Origin: Cyathus striatus
Lineage: Eukaryota; Basidiomycota; Agaricomycetes; Agaricales; Nidulariaceae
Length of the DNA: 64,000 nt
Assembly (NCBI GenBank): GCA_025738555.1
Contig: JAOVFP010000009.1
Location: forward strand, 992,001 to 1,056,000
Direction of reading: 5' to 3'
Shown here: positions 47,190-57,408 of the stretch, in pieces
How the letters are laid out: the number at the start of each line of letters is the position of its first letter
Numbering within the stretch: the first letter of the stretch is position 1
Notes under the pieces: model-generated
What the model was told of the DNA's origin: nothing
Seen by the model: the letters and a program-made list of their open reading frames with translations, nothing else
Database searches by the model: none
Program-made: the position numbers and the translations under genes

Positions 47190-47191
47190 AT

Positions 47192-48439
47192 ATGATCACC
47201 CTTGAAATGATTCTCGGATTTATCGGTGCCCTAGTGGCAGTTTTCATGAAAGATGAAATTATTACACGATGGAATAACATGACCCCTGAAAACAAACAAG
47301 TAATCGGGGAAAGTGTTGCTGCAATGACTCAAGGAGTTATTCAGGAAATAAGAAACGGAATTAAAGAGGATCGACCGGAACCAAAGGAAAAGGTCGAAAT
47401 ACCGGAAGATTATGAGGGAGACCCTCATACGGTTAACAATTGGCTTAGAAGGATGATGCTATATTTTCAGGAAAAGAACATTACCAACGATTGGAAGAAA
47501 ATAACGATAGCATTACCAAAAGTTAAAAAAGGAAAAGACAATCGAGCCCAAAGATGGGCAGACACGTTTTTAGGAGACCTAATCTTGTTCAATGAAGAAC
47601 GAGCTAGATGGAAGGCGACACATAACGGAAATGAACCCACACTCGAAGACATACAGAAGGTTGATATCCCAGCCACGGAAAACTCGGCAGCTGTTAAAAA
47701 AGATGGATTTCAAAACCCATGTCCTTTCCTCACTTGGGAAGCATTTGTTGAACGACTTCAATTTTTCTTTATCTCCACCGAAACACAGAATAATGCGATC
47801 GAGCAAATCAACAAAGTAGTACAAGGAAATCGACCTGTTGAAGATTATACGATCGATTTCATGCAATGGATGAATCTAACAGGATTTGATAATACGGCCC
47901 TTGTAGATAAATATCGACGCGGATTACATCCCTTACTCGCACGCAGACTTATGGAAGTCGGAAAACTTAAAGTTACCGACAAACTTATTACTTGGGTCGA
48001 TACAGCAGCAGAATTTGAAAGAAACCGTAGAGAAGCTAATTTCGGACGTATTATACAGAACCCACGACCACAAGGACAGAATCCAAATCAAGGACGTCCT
48101 CAAGGTCAGACAAACCCCGGAACCCAACAAACACCGAACACGCAACAAAAGACACCCGATCGTTCTAACCTTACGGTATCACAAGGTGGTAATCGTATGG
48201 ATCTCAACCAACTTAAGAAGGAAGGTCGATGTTTTTATTGCAAAGAGAAAGGACACATGTCCAACACATGCCCCAAGAAACCGCGCGGACCTTATGTACA
48301 ACGTAGTGTAAATATGGACAATTCTATACCTGTAGCTTCCACTAGTGGAATAATAGAATTACCAGATGTAACTAAATTATCGGAAGAGCAACGTGCTCTC
48401 CTCATTGCTCAATTGGGTTTTCCCCAAGGCCAGCAGTGA
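47192..48439 (+). CDS. gag: Chromovirus Gag
   Basis: 415 residues forming the virus-like particle and binding RNA. The start at 47192 is the first ATG in the predicted transcript. The N-terminal residues 3-20 are hydrophobic (LEMILGFIGALVAVF), unusual for a Gag and perhaps membrane-associating. The capsid part (about 60-300) contains FMQWMNLTGFDNTALVDKYR, followed by a Gln/Pro/Asn-rich linker, and a CCHC zinc knuckle CFYCKEKGHMSNTC near residue 347. It ends at TGA 48437-48439, overlapping the pol frame, with a frameshift site 16 nt upstream. Confidence 0.9.
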   Translation: MITLEMILGFIGALVAVFMKDEIITRWNNMTPENKQVIGESVAAMTQGVIQEIRNGIKEDRPEPKEKVEIPEDYEGDPHTVNNWLRRMMLYFQEKNITNDWKKITIALPKVKKGKDNRAQRWADTFLGDLILFNEERARWKATHNGNEPTLEDIQKVDIPATENSAAVKKDGFQNPCPFLTWEAFVERLQFFFISTETQNNAIEQINKVVQGNRPVEDYTIDFMQWMNLTGFDNTALVDKYRRGLHPLLARRLMEVGKLKVTDKLITWVDTAAEFERNRREANFGRIIQNPRPQGQNPNQGRPQGQTNPGTQQTPNTQQKTPDRSNLTVSQGGNRMDLNQLKKEGRCFYCKEKGHMSNTCPKKPRGPYVQRSVNMDNSIPVASTSGIIELPDVTKLSEEQRALLIAQLGFPQGQQ

Positions 48440-48457
48440 GCGCAAACTCGCCGGCCT
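48415..48457 (+). promoter_or_regulatory. Programmed -1 frameshift signal between gag and pol
   Basis: In the gag frame, G GGT TTT (48415-48421) is a canonical X XXY YYZ slippery heptamer. Slipping back one base enters the pol frame, which is open from there. Five nt later AGGCC (48427-48431) can pair with GGCCT (48453-48457), with inner GC/GC and GAG/CTC pairs around the gag stop, forming a hairpin at the usual distance. The old copy keeps the heptamer. Confidence 0.7.
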
Positions 48458-51400
48458 CGTTTTATGTACCTTCTAATGTAACTGTACCTACGGTAGATCT
48501 GGAATCGAAATACGTATCGTTACAAAAAGAAAGAACTAAACGCGCCTTCCCTAATCAGGAAGTAAAACCTGGAAACGTGTATTGGGTCGCACGGAGATTA
48601 AAAGACCAAACATCAGAACTTGCCTTAGCCACATTGAGTATTTGGACACACCCCAAACGAAGACCTGAAGTAATTCAAAAAACGATCACGGAATTAAATG
48701 ATCTCTCAGATCAAGATGTGATTCCTGCGTTAGAAGAATTAAAGAAACCTAAAAGATTTATCCGAGGAACAAACGGAAATCAAATGGATCTTGATCTTAT
48801 GGTCACCACGTTAGACACTCAACGAACATACGGACTCAAAGCATTACTTGATAGCGGAAGCACCGGAACATGCATCAATCGAAGATTTGTAGAGGAACAT
48901 CAACTTACAACAAAGAAATATCCACGACCCTCTCCGGTTTATAATGCAGACGGAACTCTTAATAGTGATGGATCTATCACCGACTATGTTGAACTAAGAG
49001 TACGACATGGACGACATGTAGAAATATTACAGTTAGCTGTCATTAATCTAGGAAAAGCATCTATGTTTATCGGACATGATTGGCTTCAAACTCATAATCC
49101 AGAAATAGATTGGAAAGAAGGAACAATTAAATTCACACGATGTCCGATAGAATGTACTCCTCTAATAAACACGATGGACCCTGAAGAAGATGAATCTGAT
49201 CTAGATGAACAGATAAATCTTAAATCCGATGATCACATCATAGCGGTGAATATATTCGAACAAATTGAATTAAGAGCGTTTCAAACCACAGCCTCGAAAA
49301 TTGCTGAAGCACAAAATCAGCAAAAACCAAAGAAGCACTGGAAGGAAACCGTTCCAATGTATTACCACGAATTTGAAAGAGTATTTTCAAAAGAATCATT
49401 CGATAAACTTCCTCCTCGTCGACCATGGGACCATGCAATCGAATTACTCCCAGGAGCTACATCATTCGATTGTAAGATTTATCCATTGAATTTAGATGAA
49501 CAAAAACAGTTAGATGAATTCCTTAATGAAAATCTTAATTCAGGACGCATCAGACCTTCTAAATCACCTTGGGCATCACCGTTCTTTTTCATCAAAAAGA
49601 AAGATGGATCTTTAAGACCGATTCAAGATTATCGAAAACTAAATGAAATAACGATTAAAAATAGATACCCTTTACCGTTAATTCAAGAGTTAGTAGACAA
49701 ACTGAAAAAGGCACGATACTTCACCAAATTAGATATTAGATGGGGATACAACAATGTTCGAATCAAAGAAGGAGACGAACAGTATGCCGCATTCAGAACT
49801 AACAGAGGATTATTCGAACCTTTGGTTATGTTTTTTGGACTTACGAACTCCCCTGCAACTTTCCAAACTATGATGAATGATATCTTTAGGACGGAAATTA
49901 ATGAAGGAACTGTAATCGTATACATGGATGATATTTTGATATTCACGGAAACGTTAGAAGAACATAGAAAGATGGTTAAAAGAGTTCTCAGAAAATTAGA
50001 ACAACATGAACTATATCTTAAACCAGAAAAATGTTTCTTCGAAAAGGCTGAAGTTGAATACTTAGGACTTATTATTTCAAAGAATTCTGTAAGAATGGAT
50101 TCCGAAAAAGTAAAAGCAGTAGTTGATTGGCCAGTACCTAACAATAAACGTGAACTTCAACAATTTCTTGGATTCATTAATTTTTACCGAAGATTCATTC
50201 AAGGATTTGCAAAAATAGCAAAACCCCTTCATGAATTAACGGGAAAGAATGAATGGAAATGGGAACTCAGTCAAGCACTAGCATTTTCCGAACTGAAGGA
50301 TCAAATCATATCAGCACCCATTTTAGCTATGCCGAATGACGATGGAAAATATCGTATAGAAGCAGACTCTTCAGACTTTGCGAATGGAGCAATTTTATCT
50401 CAGGAACAAATCGATGGAAAATGGAGACCAATTGCCTTTTTATCACATGCTTTAAGTCCGACAGAACGAAATTACGAAATCTACGACAAAGAAATGCTTG
50501 CAATAATGAGAGCATTAGACACGTGGAGACAATACCTTTTGGGAGCCAAACAAATATTCGAGATCTGGACAGATCACAAAAATCTTCAATATTTCAAAAA
50601 ACCCCAAAAGTTAAATCGACGACAAGCAAGATGGTATACGGAATTGTCAGAATTTCATTACACGTTACATCACAAACCAGGAAATCAAATGACAAAAGCA
50701 GACCTTTTATCTCGAAGAGCTGGACACGAACAAGGCGAACATGACAATGAAGACATTATACTTCTTAAACCAGAACACTTCAGACAAACATATGAAGTTC
50801 ATGGTGAAGATGAAGATATAATGGAACAAGTTCGAAAATCCAGAAAGAATCGAGATAAGGAAGTAATTAAAATGCTTAATCTCAAAACGAAAGACTGGGA
50901 AGAATCATCTGAAGGCATAATCACATGGAAAAATCGAATTTATATTCCTAAAAATGCGAAACTCAGAGAACGTATAATTAGACTATGTCACGACTCTGCT
51001 GTATCAGGACACCATGGTGAATATAAAACAATGGAGTTAATCACAAGAGACTATTGGTGGCCTAGAATAATGACGGACATAAAGAAATACGTTTCTGGAT
51101 GTGAAGCATGCCAACGAACAAATATACATCGATCGAAACCAATAGGTTTATTAAATCCTAATAGTATTCCAGAAGGACCTTGGCATACCATATCAATTGA
51201 TTTTGTAGGACCACTTCCATATTCCCAAGGATTCGATTTTTTAATGGTAGTTGTTGATCGATTTACAAAAATGGCAGCCTTCATTCCATGTAATAAAGAA
51301 ATCGATAGTCCAGGAGTTGCAGAGTTATATTTAGAAAAAGTATTCAAAAATTTCGGAATGCCGCAACGAATCATTAGTGATCGAGGATCGCAATTCGCAT

Positions 51401-52251
51401 CTCATTTCACAAAAGAATTCACAAAACGATTAGGAGTTAAAATGAATCTATCAACCGCATATCGACCCCAGACAAATGGACAAGTAGAACGTGTAAATCA
51501 GGAAATAGAACAATATCTTCGAATTTACGTAAACTACGATCAAGATGACTGGGCAGATAAAATAGCTGTCACTGAATTTAATTATAACGACACGGTACAC
51601 AGAGCAACAGGATATACCCCTTTCTATTTAATGTATGGACATCATCCCTATGGAGGAATTAGACCAAACGGAACATCATGGACTATTGGAGTAGACGAAT
51701 TCATTTCTACAATCACCAAAGCAAGGGAAAATGCTAAGGCAGCACTTACATTATCCAATGAAGCAATGAAACGAGGATATGACAGAAATAGAAAGGAATC
51801 ACCCGAATATAAACCTGGAGATCTAGTTTACGTAGAAGGGATTAATATTAAATCCGACAGACCTGTTTCAAAATTAGACGACAAACGATACGGACCCTTT
51901 AAAATAATAAAGAAAATAGGTTTAGCCTCTTACGAAATCCAATTACCGAAAACTTGGAACCGAAAACACCCCGTATACAACACGCAATTACTCACGAAAC
52001 ATATTCCGGCACAATACAAATCACAACAGAAACCGAAACCCCCACCTACTGTTGTAATAGATGATCAGGAACAATACGAAGTAGAAGCGATACTTGCATG
52101 GAAAATAAATCGGAAGAAAGTTCTTTATAAAATCAAATGGAAAGGCTATTCCTACGATCATTGTACATGGGAACCGATTACGTCGCTAACCGGATCAAAA
52201 AGTCTTTTAAATAAATTTCATCGGGAAAATCCGGAATGTCCAAATGTATAA
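48422..52251 (+). CDS. pol: Chromovirus Pol polyprotein (made as Gag-Pol)
   Basis: About 1275 codons in the -1 frame relative to gag, with no ATG near its start (first in-frame Met precedes the protease), so it should be made by frameshifting. Protease: ALLDSGSTGTC (about residue 137). Reverse transcriptase: [42 protein letters not shown]. RNase H: IEADSSDFANGAIL, NYEIYDKEMLAI, WTDHKNLQYF. Integrase: zinc finger HDSAVSGHH...CEACQ, then SIDFVGPLP, IISDRGSQF and NGQVERVNQE supplying the DDE residues. C-terminal chromodomain YKIKWKGYSYDHCTWEP (about residue 1240). All catalytic motifs are intact. Confidence 0.95.
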
Positions 52252-52288
52252 ATTAACGACAGTCTTTACGAATTCTAATCATCCAAAT

Positions 52289-52441
52289 ATGTTATCCAAC
52301 AACATCACTCTTTTGATTTACGTTATTGTCATTTTCATTCTTTGCATGGCCGTTTTTATACTCGGTCATTATATCCCTCGAATCATTCTTCGAATTCAAG
52401 AACGACCACCCCGACCGGAAGAATCAATTGAAATGTCGTGA
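52289..52441 (+). CDS. Small single-helix membrane ORF of the chromovirus
   Basis: 50 residues: MLSNNITLLIYVIVIFILC begins a 25-residue hydrophobic helix, followed by a basic, Pro/Glu-containing tail (IPRIILRIQE, ending ESIEMS). An upstream in-frame ATG at 52244 overlaps the pol stop but is not kept in the old copy, so 52289 is preferred. The ORF ends 15 nt before the polypurine tract. It is not part of Pol and resembles no Env I know; the position is where envelope or accessory genes sit in other LTR elements. Comparison with the old copy at 6077 shows mostly synonymous changes. How it is translated is unclear. Confidence 0.6.
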   Translation: MLSNNITLLIYVIVIFILCMAVFILGHYIPRIILRIQERPPRPEESIEMS

Positions 52442-52451
52442 GGACACGACT

Positions 52452-52464
52452 CTTAAAGGGGGGG
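52452..52464 (+). promoter_or_regulatory. Polypurine tract of the chromovirus
   Basis: CTTAAAGGGGGGG ends 3 nt before the 3' LTR (52468), the site where plus-strand DNA synthesis starts. The old copy has the same run before its LTR. Confidence 0.85.
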
Positions 52465-52467
52465 TAA

Positions 52468-52841
52468 TGTTAGGATTTCGTCACTTATCTAATCTCTTAT
52501 CTAATCATATCTTATCTATGTCATGTGATAGTCACATGACCTACAATGCGGACACCATGCGTATCAACATACGTTACTCATCATGACTATGGGCACAGTT
52601 GCATAGTTCGGCCATACGTATTACATGAGTTCTTAATGTAGAAGCACAGTAACATGCGTTGTAGTGTAGGTTAACATACATGCGATTACTTCATGGTTCT
52701 TTTCTATAAATACGGTCTTTCTAGTTAGTAGTTCGATATTCTTGTGCTAGTTTATACCAGATTAGCAATAAGACTCGCTTCTCTCTCACGTTCGAGTGTT
52801 TAAAGTTCGGCTTCGAGTATTTTGCTCGTCTGTCGCTAACA
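52468..52841 (+). repeat. 3' LTR of the intact chromovirus
   Basis: 374 bp; no difference from the 5' LTR found on reading both through. Confidence 0.95.
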
Positions 52842-52894
52842 CAAAAGCTGAGCCAAGCTGAGCGGAGTGAAGCGGTGACAACACTAGGTCAGGT

Positions 52895-53255
52895 GATGTT
52901 GTAATATTGCGATTGCCTATAGTAGTAGCCAAACTTCTGCCATGCGCTAGGACGAATTTCCCTGTACAAGAACCATCTATTCACCGGTCAACCAGTCACC
53001 AACTGAATCACCTTGATGATCTAACAACTTCAGCCACTCAATACTTCAATGAACATGGACCACAACTCTCAAAGAACTCTGAATGAAGCCGTTGTTAAAT
53101 GTTTTGCTCATGCTACAATTAAAACATACACAAAATTGAATTCCAAATGGGTATTAGATCAATTGTTTGAGCAGCATTGAGCATGTCCCACTCAAACAAT
53201 ATACCATGTACGAAATACCCCAGAACCCCCCTTCAAACCCAACTTAAACGAGCTC
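52895..53255. other. Intergenic, no gene seen
   Basis: Short stretch between the hAT-like element and the next repeat element; no supported frame. Confidence 0.4.
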
Positions 53256-54080
53256 TTTACACTTAGCCGGGTGTTCTGTACAGATCTGCGCAGAATCCGT
53301 GCGGAATCTGTATGGAATTTTCGGAGTCTGTGTGGAATCTGCACAGATTTGGCAGAGGTTTTTTTGGGTCTGTGCAGATTCCGCACAGAATCAAAAATTC
53401 CGTGCTGATTACGCAGAATTCCGCATTACAGACCTTAAAAATTCTGTACAGATTCTGTACAGAATCCGTACAGAATCTTATTATACTTATTTTCTTATGG
53501 AAATTAGAATAGAAAATTGTGTGACACTAAGCATTGAGTGTGACATGTGACACTGTGCATTAGCGTGACACTAAGTATTAAGCATGACACTAAGCATTGA
53601 GTGTGACACTAAGCATTAAGCATGACACTAAGCATTGAGTGTGACACTAAGTGTTGAGTGTGTCACAGATTTCATGTGGTGTCAAACTTTTCACCTAGGG
53701 TTACACTTGACACCTGTGACAATGATTTCACATAGTGTCACAGATCCTGGCAGCAGTGGAGACAAGATGGTGGTAGGGATGACATGAGATTATGAATTAA
53801 CAGTTGTAATAGTGTTCATTGTGATTTGAAACAGGAAAATTAAGGTATTAAACAGATCTTACAGATGTTGCATAAATCCACACAGAATCCATGCAGAATA
53901 TGTATGGAATCTGTACAGAATAATCACCTCTAATAATAATAATAGCCACTATATAAATTCTGTATGGTATCCTCAAGGATCTGTATGGATCTGTACGGAA
54001 TCCACACAGATCCATGCAGATTCCGTACAGAATTTTCAGGTTCGTACAGATTCCGTACAGACCTCCTGGGGGAGTGTAAA
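53256..54080. repeat. Repeat-filled element with inverted ends
   Basis: Left end TTTACACTTAGCCGGG and right end, read inward, TTTACACTCCCCCAGG share TTTACACT; after a gap both continue with TCTGTACxGA. The interior at 53275-53480 and 53860-54060 is made of degenerate copies of an approximately 12-nt word such as CTGTACAGAATC, itself near-palindromic. No ORF has domain features. No clear target duplication was seen. Possibly a MITE or satellite-carrying element. Confidence 0.5.
53520..53670. repeat. About 19-bp tandem repeat
   Basis: The unit GACACTAAGCATTGAGTGT recurs with variants (GACACTAAGCATTAAGCAT and others) roughly every 19 nt, about six to seven copies, inside the element at 53256-54080. 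Confidence 0.75.
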
Positions 54081-54120
54081 TTACTGACTTAAACCCATAT
54101 ATGAGGTAGCTTTTATACCA

Positions 54121-56556
54121 CTAGTCATTGGTTCGCTTCTTCAGGATAGAACGAGAGGCTGTTGTCACTTCTACAGCTGTTGTACGAACTGTTGCCTGGT
54201 CAGAGGCAGATGGTGGAGAAGGCGTAGGTGGGTCAATTATCATTGATGCATAAGGTGACTCTGATACTACATCGGAGGTTGGTGATTCTACAGTATCTTG
54301 TTCCGAGGTTATTGGCATATGAGGTGTTTTGGAGCTGAGGTCAGAGGCCACAGGAGGTACTGATAGGTCAAAAACTAATGGTGAAGTAGGAGTTGGTGGT
54401 TTGTCCGAGGTTTCGAGTATGTGAGCATCTGGTTGCGTAGTATGAGGTATCTCTGAGGTGGGGTCAGAGATGGAAGGAGGTGCCGGTAGGTCAGAAGCCG
54501 GTGGTGTAGTACTAGAAGTCATTATATCAGAAACTGGTTGTGTTTGAGATGTAACTTCATCTGAAGCCCGTGGTGAATGATGTGCTATATGGCTCTGCAT
54601 CTCAATGTCGTCTTCTGAGGAACTATCTTTTCCAAGGTCCAAGAATGCCTTTTTTATAAGAGCCCATCTTTCGAAGATACTGATAGCAAACATGCAGAAG
54701 GAGGCAGATGCAGTCAGTATAGCAAACAACTATGCCATCGTGTACTGCGAATATTAGCACTTGATCACTGCAGTATATAATGAGATTTACCTGGCCAAAT
54801 GTAGTTGGATTCGTCATTGTTGGAATAGACACAACAGTGGACTGTATCCAAAAGAGTGTGGGGTCTAACACGAAATAAGTGAACTTGAATACAAAATTGT
54901 TATCAGCTTTTATCGTTCCATTCCTTTACCCATTCCACCATTAGATATTTATGATGTTCTATCCTTGTTTTAATGCTTACCAAAGGCATCGCATAGAGGT
55001 ATACCAAGATGTATCTTCTAATGGGTCGAATGTAGTCACTTGCCAAGCTACAAACCAAACAATCTGAGTGATTCTCATCCCAAAGCCAAATAAAATTTGT
55101 ATCCCAAATTGTATCGAAAGTGATACAGCTATAGCTAATGCTCTATCATTAAATGTGGAGGTCTTCATTAGTTAAACTTATCAAGTAGTCAAATTGATAT
55201 TGAATTGACACATACATAGGAGATAGCATGAACTTCTTGACTCTCTTTGCATATGTTCCATCGGAACATGCATCTTCCCAGAAAATAATACAGGATATCA
55301 TGTAAACAGAGACATCTCCAGAAGAGATATCCACTGGGGTGACAATTGGAATAATTCCGAAACCCATCATGACAACCACAAGCAATGACTTAATTTGTAT
55401 GTTTGTCACCCAATTATTGAATCCGATTGCAAAAAAAAATGCAACAGCGGAGAACCAGACGAACATTGCCATGATCATGTTTATGACAAAATACACCACT
55501 GTTCGAGGATCAGAACTCGGGAATAGTACACGAAAGGTATTACTCCGCAAGCCCAGTGCTCCACTTATTTGAGAAGAAATTTGCAACGTTAAGATGGCCA
55601 CAATTGAACTCCTACTTGTCTTTGCAAATACTTTGTTCAGAAAGTTGTTTCGTCTGATAGCTTGGAGTGTCCAATGATTTATGTTGTCCTTCCCAGGCCT
55701 ATTTTATGCTCCAAAATTAAGATATGTCTGAGCAGCTTTACACAATTTCTCACCTAAATGCTCGTTGGCTGTCATATCCTGCCATTCCGTGTTTTCTCCT
55801 TTGCCATAGCCAAACAATATAAAGTAGTAGCCATGCAAAGAGGCATCTCCCAAGGAATACCGCAAACCAAAGCAGTATCCTCGACTCGTCAAATATACGA
55901 ACATTGGGGGTATCATTACACTTTGGCTGGCTGAAGCATCCTGGAGGTGATGCACGTACTATGCCCAGCAAGATAAACCACAAAACAAGTGATATCAAAG
56001 AGGAAAACACTAAAGCAATTTTCCATCTAGAACTTGTTGATATCTCTCCTTTTACCAGATAGCAAAGAATAACTGAAAGTGAATAAAGCCACAGATATAT
56101 ACTCGCCGGAGATGCACCTGCCACGAGGACGAATATAGCGTCATGCTGAGTTAGCTGACGATTATGTAATGCGACGAAGCTGCTAATGAAGAGGGAGTAC
56201 ATGTTTGCAAGGTATGGTGGAGTTGCAATGTGTAATTCTTCACGCATGGAGACCTCTGTTGTAACTTTATAGAAAATATCGAAGGGATGAACTATTAGAG
56301 TAACATTATGAAACATGCCAAATATTGTCGCAGTAATGAATACTAGTAAATATCAAATGAATTAGTACAGAGGCTGAACTTCAGAAGGATCGATGTGAGT
56401 CTCACACGAAATCTGCTGTCCAACCCCAGTCACATCTGGATTGGGGCATAGACCCATATCACAGTTATCGGAAGGAGGGTGGAGACAATAGACTTGAAAG
56501 TAGTCATCATTTGTGAATGAGCTGAAGTTTATTATTGCTGTCCAGTTTGTATCCAT
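54121..56556 (-). CDS. Polytopic membrane protein with Ser/Thr/Pro-rich tail
   Basis: About six exons. Exon 1 is 56556-56406 (MDTNWTAIINFSSFTNDDYF, Cys-rich YCLHPPSDNCDMGLCPNPD, likely extracellular, donor GTGAGA). Exon 2 runs 56342-55754 with helices including ASIYLWLYSLSVILCYLV, SSLISLVLWFILLGIV and ILLWFAVFLGRCLFAW. Then exons around 55699-55205 (MIMAMFVWFSAVAFFFAIGF, LLVVVMMGFGIIPIV), 55165-54980 and 54870-54790 carry further helices, and the last exon (to 54121) a hydrophobic start and a 190-residue tail rich in Ser, Thr, Pro and acidic residues with DDIEMQ, ending ILKKRTND. I do not recognise the family; a broken paralogue lies at 32380-33507. Topology suggests a plasma-membrane protein. 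Confidence 0.65.
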
Positions 56557-57025
56557 GGAGGATAAAAGTGCTGGGATGAAAAGGGAATGGATATGTCAAA
56601 GATGTGGTGTGGAATGGTGATATTGACAGAGGGAATGAGGGTGGTGGAATGATAAAGGAATCAAAAGAGTAGGTTTTATATGAAGTTTTAAAAAGGTACA
56701 TATGAAAATTCTATTTCATTAGACTTGTTCTGGTGAAGACCGGACTCAATGTTGACGAGAATGAGAACAAGAACTTTGGTTCCGAATTGTAGCTAAGCAG
56801 TTAATGGGCAATGAATTGTATTATCCGTTTTTAGTACAGTATAATACTTACCTAGAGCCGGCTCACCCGCAGATTCGTCCGCTAACTACTCAGAGCCAGA
56901 AAGAACGACAGTAGTACAAAATATAATCGAAAATTGAAATTGAAAAGTGATACTAATAGTTATGCATGGCCCGGTGCGTGTGCGTGCGATGCTTCGATGT
57001 CGAGATGGTGTTGCATCTAAAAATA
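56557..57025. other. Upstream region of the membrane-protein gene
   Basis: Should contain the promoter of the minus-strand gene; no distinct element recognised. Confidence 0.4.
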
Positions 57026-57027
57026 TA

Positions 57028-57406
57028 CTAGGGGAAATCAAACTTGGCACTTTTGTTATGCCAAGCAGTTTTTCGTTGCGTGGGAACTTCATCTTGTTTC
57101 GACCGAGGTTTGACACCCCCACATCATATCGAAACAAATGGCTGATGGCTCTGGCGGAGTCCCATCTGGGATTGAAGTTGATTCCGAGTGAGTCAAGGAG
57201 TTCATGCGTGCACCTCCAAGTCCGAGTGATCCAAGTAGTCGCTTACTTCATCTTCAAGCTCCGACACAACATCGACTGGGTGCGTTCGTAACGAGATCGC
57301 CTCGAAACGATGTCGCGTCCTTTCCTTGGTTCCCGTGGGAAGATGTTTTGTTTCGACTGCAAATCGTTTCGTTTTGCCAAGAGGGCAAGTTTGATTTCCC
57401 CTACTG
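57028..57406. mobile_element. Mariner-like MITE
   Basis: 379 bp flanked by TA on both sides (57026-57027 and 57407-57408). Left end CTAGGGGAAATCAAACTTGG and right end, read inward, CAGTAGGGGAAATCAAACTT share an almost perfect 20-bp inverted repeat (the left end lacks two bases). TA duplications and CAGT-type ends fit Tc1/mariner. No ORF. Confidence 0.6.
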
Positions 57407-57408
57407 TA

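Larger units (their letters stand above)
46013..52841 (+). mobile_element. Apparently intact chromovirus (Ty3/Gypsy LTR retrotransposon)
   Basis: 6829 bp with 374-bp LTRs that I find identical by eye over their whole length, ends TGTTAG/CTAACA, and a 5-bp target duplication CAAAA (46008-46012 and 52842-52846). Order: LTR, self-complementary primer site, ATG-free leader with an open frame, gag, -1 frameshift signal, pol (protease, reverse transcriptase, RNase H, integrase, chromodomain), a small membrane ORF, polypurine tract, LTR. Open frames and matching LTRs point to a very recent insertion. Chromodomains usually steer integration to modified chromatin. Confidence 0.95.
44334..52886. mobile_element. 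Non-autonomous hAT-like element, split by two later insertions
   Basis: Left end TAGTGATGTCACCGCT (44334-44349) and right end, read inward, TAGTGTTGTCACCGCT (52886-52871) match at 15 of 16 bases, then both continue with CCGCTC. The 8-bp GGTCAGGT lies directly outside both ends (44326-44333 and 52887-52894). TAGNG termini and an 8-bp duplication fit the hAT superfamily. After removing the nested elements, the host is about 560 bp (44334-44700, 45858-46012, 52847-52886) and is rich in AGCTGAGC-like subterminal motifs. It encodes nothing. Confidence 0.75.

Noticed and set aside
52244..52288. Upstream ATG as the start of the small membrane ORF
   Set aside because: The old copy does not keep this ATG or the following codons, while conservation begins at the Met at 52289.
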